Source: Streptomyces spiralis
GTDB taxonomy: Bacteria; Actinomycetota; Actinomycetes; Streptomycetales; Streptomycetaceae
Length of the DNA stretch: 64,000 bases
Reading direction: 5' to 3'
NCBI RefSeq assembly: GCF_014654675.1
Contig: NZ_BNBC01000005.1
Coordinates: forward strand, 186,001-250,000
The translations under genes and the position numbers were made by a program. Shown piece after piece: positions 61,344 to 64,000 of this stretch. The notes under the pieces are model-generated. The model saw nothing but the letters and a program-made list of their open reading frames with translations, was not told where the DNA came from and searched no databases. Positions within the stretch are counted from its first letter, which is position 1, and the number at the start of each line of letters is the position of its first letter.

Positions 61344-62039
61344 ATGACCGGAGGACGACCGCTGATCGGCATCAGCACCTACCTGGAGGCCGGGACGCGC
61401 TGGGGCGTGTGGGAGCTGGACGCGGCGCTGCTGCCGGCCGGCTATCCACGGCTGGTGCAGCGGGCGGGCGGCCTCGCCGCGATGCTGCCGCCGGACGTGC
61501 CGGAGCGGGCGGCGTCGGCCGTGGCCCGGCTGGACGGACTGGTCATCGCGGGCGGCCCGGACGTCGAGCCGGTGCGCTACGGCGCCGAGCCGGACCCCCG
61601 TACGGGCCCGCCCGCCCGCGCCCGGGACGCCTGGGAACTCGCCCTGATCGAGGCCGCCCTGAGCGCGCGGGTGCCGCTGCTCGGCATCTGCCGGGGCATG
61701 CAGCTGCTGAACGTCGCCCTCGGCGGCACCCTGGTCCAGCACCTGGACGGACACGCCGAGGTCGTCGGCGTCTTCGGCGACCACCCGGTCACACCGGTCC
61801 CCGGCACCCGCTACGCCGCGGCCGTCCCGGAGGTGACGACCGTCCCGACCTACCACCACCAGGCCGTCGACCGCCTCGGCAAGGGCCTGATCGCCTCGGC
61901 CCACGCCCCGGACGGCACCGTCGAGGCCATCGAACCGCCGCCCACCGGCCACTGGGTGCTCGGCGTCCAGTGGCACCCGGAGATGGGCGAGGACCCCCGG
62001 GTGATGCGCCACCTGATCGACGCGGCCAACGCTTCCTGA
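61344..62039 (+). CDS. gamma-glutamyl-gamma-aminobutyrate-type hydrolase (class I GATase-like)
   Basis: Releases glutamate from gamma-glutamylated products. 231 residues. Nucleophile Cys116 in LLGICRGMQLLNVALGG, catalytic His-Glu in VQWHPEMGED, LVIAGGPDVEP near 66. GGGAGGACC precedes the ATG. PuuD-like, completing the glnA4 route. Preceded by its own operator. Confidence 0.9.
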   Translation: MTGGRPLIGISTYLEAGTRWGVWELDAALLPAGYPRLVQRAGGLAAMLPPDVPERAASAVARLDGLVIAGGPDVEPVRYGAEPDPRTGPPARARDAWELALIEAALSARVPLLGICRGMQLLNVALGGTLVQHLDGHAEVVGVFGDHPVTPVPGTRYAAAVPEVTTVPTYHHQAVDRLGKGLIASAHAPDGTVEAIEPPPTGHWVLGVQWHPEMGEDPRVMRHLIDAANAS

Positions 62040-62062
62040 AGCCCCCCGTGTGCCCGCCCCGT

Positions 62063-63016
62063 TCAGCCGGTTCCCGAGCGGGTCAGGGACAGCAGGTCGC
62101 GGGCCGGGCCCGCCGGGCGGTGGCCGGTGGGCCAGACGGCGCGCAGGTCGCGGCGGAGGGCCATGCCCTCCACCGGGATGGTCACCAGGCGGCGCAGGGA
62201 GAGTTCGTCGCCCACCGCCAGTTCGCTCAGGACCGCCGGTCCCGCCCCGCTCACCGCCGAGGCCTTCACCGCCGTGGTGGAGGACAGTTCGATCAGCGGG
62301 CGCGCCAGGCCGCCCAGCGCCGCGTCGAGGACCTGCCGTGTCCCGGAGCCCTTCTCCCGGAGGATCAGCGGGGTCGAGGCGAGTTCCGCCGCGTCCAGCG
62401 GGCGCCGGCGGCGGGCCCAGGGGTGCGCGGGGGCGGTCACCACGATCAGCCGGTCGTGGGCGATCACCACCGAGTCCAGTCCGGCCGGCACGGTCAGTCC
62501 CTCCACGAACCCGAGGTCCGCCTCACCCGCCAGCAGCCGCTCGGCCACCATCGCCGAGTTCCCGGCGAGCAGCGAGACCGCCGTGTCCGGCCGGTGCGCC
62601 CGCAGCGCGATCAGCCAGCCGGGCAGCAGATACTCCGCGATCGTCATGCTCGCCGCCACGCGCAGCCGCGAGTCCCGCCGGTCCCGCAGGGCCTGCGTGC
62701 CCGCGTCGAAGGCCTCCGCCGCCTCCACGACCCGCCGCGCCCAGTCCGTCACCAGCGCGCCCGCGTCCGTCAGCCGTGAGCCGCGCGGCGAGCGGTCCAC
62801 CAGCGCCAGCCCCAACTGCCGCTCCATGGAGCGGATCCGGCTGCTCGCCGCCGGCTGGGTGATGCCCAGCTCCCGGGCCGCCCCGCCCAGACTGCCCAGC
62901 CGCGCCACGGCCAGCAGCAGCTCCAGCGCGCCCAGATCCGGAACCCGGTGGGCCAGCGACGCGGCCACGGACGGCCGCCCGTCTCCGTTCCCTGCGTTCA
63001 CACCCGCGTTCCTCAT
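62063..63016 (-). CDS. LysR-family regulator
   Basis: 317 residues. N-terminal winged helix (ALELLLAVARLGSLGGAARE, LGITQPAASSRIRSMERQLG) and a periplasmic-binding-like effector domain. ATG 63016 with weak ribosome signals, perhaps leaderless (CATAAG lies just upstream). Divergent from the TDT transporter, likely its activator. Confidence 0.92.
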   Translation of the reverse strand: MRNAGVNAGNGDGRPSVAASLAHRVPDLGALELLLAVARLGSLGGAARELGITQPAASSRIRSMERQLGLALVDRSPRGSRLTDAGALVTDWARRVVEAAEAFDAGTQALRDRRDSRLRVAASMTIAEYLLPGWLIALRAHRPDTAVSLLAGNSAMVAERLLAGEADLGFVEGLTVPAGLDSVVIAHDRLIVVTAPAHPWARRRRPLDAAELASTPLILREKGSGTRQVLDAALGGLARPLIELSSTTAVKASAVSGAGPAVLSELAVGDELSLRRLVTIPVEGMALRRDLRAVWPTGHRPAGPARDLLSLTRSGTG

Positions 63017-63086
63017 AAAGCCAGCTTATGCCCCGATAGAGACAAACCCCCTGGTGGGGGCCCTGAGCCTGCGAAAACCTCACGTC
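63017..63086. promoter_or_regulatory. LysR/TDT divergent promoter
   Basis: 70 bases holding CTTATGCCCCGATAGAG (a LysR T-N11-A type site is possible) and a small stem CCCCC-TGGT-GGGGG around 63050-63063. Confidence 0.4.
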
Positions 63087-64000
63087 ATGGTCACCGCAGC
63101 CCATTCCCTGTCCCCCCGATCGTCGTCCCCCCGGTCGTCACCCCTCCGGTCGTCCGACCCGGCCGCGTCCCGGCCCCGCGTCCCCGCGCTCCGTCATCTC
63201 GGCCCCAACTGGTACGGCTCGGTCATGGGCACCGCCGCGGTCGGCACGGCGGGTGCCGCGCTGCCGGTCCACATCCCGGGTCTGCGCACCGCCTGCACCG
63301 CCGTCTGGGCTCTGTCCCTGGCGCTGCTGGCGGTCCTGCTGACGGCCCGAGTGCTGCACTGGCGGCACCATCGCGACCAGGCCCGCGCCCATCTGCTGGA
63401 CGCGGCGGCCGCCCCGTTCCACGGCTGTCTGTCCATGGCGCTGCTGGCCGTCGGCGGCGGCGCGCTGTCCGTCGGCCGGCACTGGACCGGCACCAGCGCC
63501 GCGCTCGCCCTGAACACCGTGCTGTTCACGGCAGGGACCGTCGTCGGACTGGTGGCCGCCGTGGCGGTGCCGTACCTCATGGCCGTGCACCACCGGATCG
63601 AGCCGCGGCAGACGACGCCGGTGTGGCTGCTGCCGGTTGTCGCGCCGATGGTGTCCGCGGCCCTCGGACCCGCCCTCGTGCGCCACCTGCCGGCCGGACA
63701 GGCGCGAGAGACCCTGCTCCTGGCGTGCGTGGCGATGTTCGGACTGAGTCTGCTGGCCACGCTCGCCCTGCTGCCGCTGATCCTCGGCCGGCTGATCGTC
63801 GCGGGTCCGCTGCCGCTCGCGCTCACCCCGACGCTGTTCCTGGTCCTGGGCCCGCTCGGGCAGTCCACCACCGCCGTCGGCGCGTTCGCCGACACGGCCC
63901 CGGGCGTCGTACCAGCCCCGTACGACACCGGCTTCGCGGTGTTCGCGCTGCTCTACGGCGTTCCCGTGATGGGCTTCGCCCTGCTGTGGTTCGCCTTCGC
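63087..64000 (+). CDS. TDT-family transporter (TehA/SLAC1-like), partial
   Basis: At least 304 residues, open at the right edge. After a Ser/Pro/Arg-rich start, LGPNWYGSVMGTAAVGTAG is the TDT opening helix; about nine hydrophobic segments follow, with PFHGCLSMALLAVGGGAL and LGPLGQSTTAVGAF. Family members move tellurite, C4-dicarboxylates, sulphite or anions. Start ATG 63087. Controlled, by inference, by the divergent LysR. Confidence 0.88.
   Translation, partial: MVTAAHSLSPRSSSPRSSPLRSSDPAASRPRVPALRHLGPNWYGSVMGTAAVGTAGAALPVHIPGLRTACTAVWALSLALLAVLLTARVLHWRHHRDQARAHLLDAAAAPFHGCLSMALLAVGGGALSVGRHWTGTSAALALNTVLFTAGTVVGLVAAVAVPYLMAVHHRIEPRQTTPVWLLPVVAPMVSAALGPALVRHLPAGQARETLLLACVAMFGLSLLATLALLPLILGRLIVAGPLPLALTPTLFLVLGPLGQSTTAVGAFADTAPGVVPAPYDTGFAVFALLYGVPVMGFALLWFAF

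Overview
This is about 64 kb of very GC-rich actinobacterial chromosome. Nearly every gene looks like Streptomyces: frequent GTG/TTG starts, ATGA/GTGA stop-start overlaps, a Tat-exported phosphodiesterase, an NsdA-like regulator and DUF2510, DUF1844 and DUF1918 proteins. From memory, the order argC-J-B-D-R, pheS-pheT, infC-rpmI-rplT and glnA4 resembles the SCO1557-SCO1616 part of the S. coelicolor core. No tRNA, rRNA, CRISPR array or intact insertion sequence was seen.

Layout. 1-2.5 kb: metQ (cut by the window edge), metI and metN, a methionine ABC importer, preceded by a short ORF that ends in Cys and Met codons and looks like an attenuation leader peptide. 2.9-10.3 kb: two small membrane proteins, a GNAT protein, a sigma-like factor, a GDPD phosphodiesterase, a PlsC-type acyltransferase, an MFS pump with its TetR repressor, and an aldo/keto reductase. 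10.4-13.8 kb: argH, argG and a divergent PPOX-fold gene that seems to start at ATT. 13.8-20.9 kb: a two-component system facing a cluster of two membrane flavin reductases, two exported FMN-binding proteins and ApbE, a covalent-flavin trans-membrane electron path. 21.1-26.1 kb: argCJBDR. 26.1-30.2 kb: GtrA / GT2 / YfhO, a membrane glycosylation set.

30.4-41 kb: a decayed arabinofuranosidase end, DUF6314, a degenerate histidine phosphatase, GNAT, a MocR regulator whose start codon overlaps that of a divergent EamA exporter, DUF1918, a family-10-like glycosyl hydrolase, 3-hydroxybutyryl-CoA dehydrogenase, NUDIX, the NsdA-like regulator and a SpoIIE-type phosphatase. 41-49 kb: pheT, pheS, a sensor kinase, an rRNA-methyltransferase-like gene and rplT, rpmI, infC; infC uses an ATC start and has a terminator/antiterminator leader. 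49-56.8 kb: DUF1844, SseB, a serine hydrolase, a mycosin-like protease with a Pro-rich membrane partner, a PLP deaminase/aldolase and a DUF2510 protein. 56.8-62 kb: SDR, aldehyde dehydrogenase, glnA4, a FadR-type regulator and a gamma-glutamyl hydrolase, a gamma-glutamylation amine pathway with two matching operators. 62-64 kb: a LysR regulator and a divergent TDT-family transporter cut by the right edge.

Control links visible in the DNA: 10-bp-phased TGCA arrays (ARG boxes) on the argG and argC promoters with argR in the window; a perfect palindrome at the tetR start; two copies of AAGGT-N10-ACC(A/T)T around glnA4; direct and inverted TCAGAG repeats before the flavin cluster. Two dispersed repeat families occur between genes (7138/39869 and 40852/46084). 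All identifications are by reading the sequence; no database search was run.
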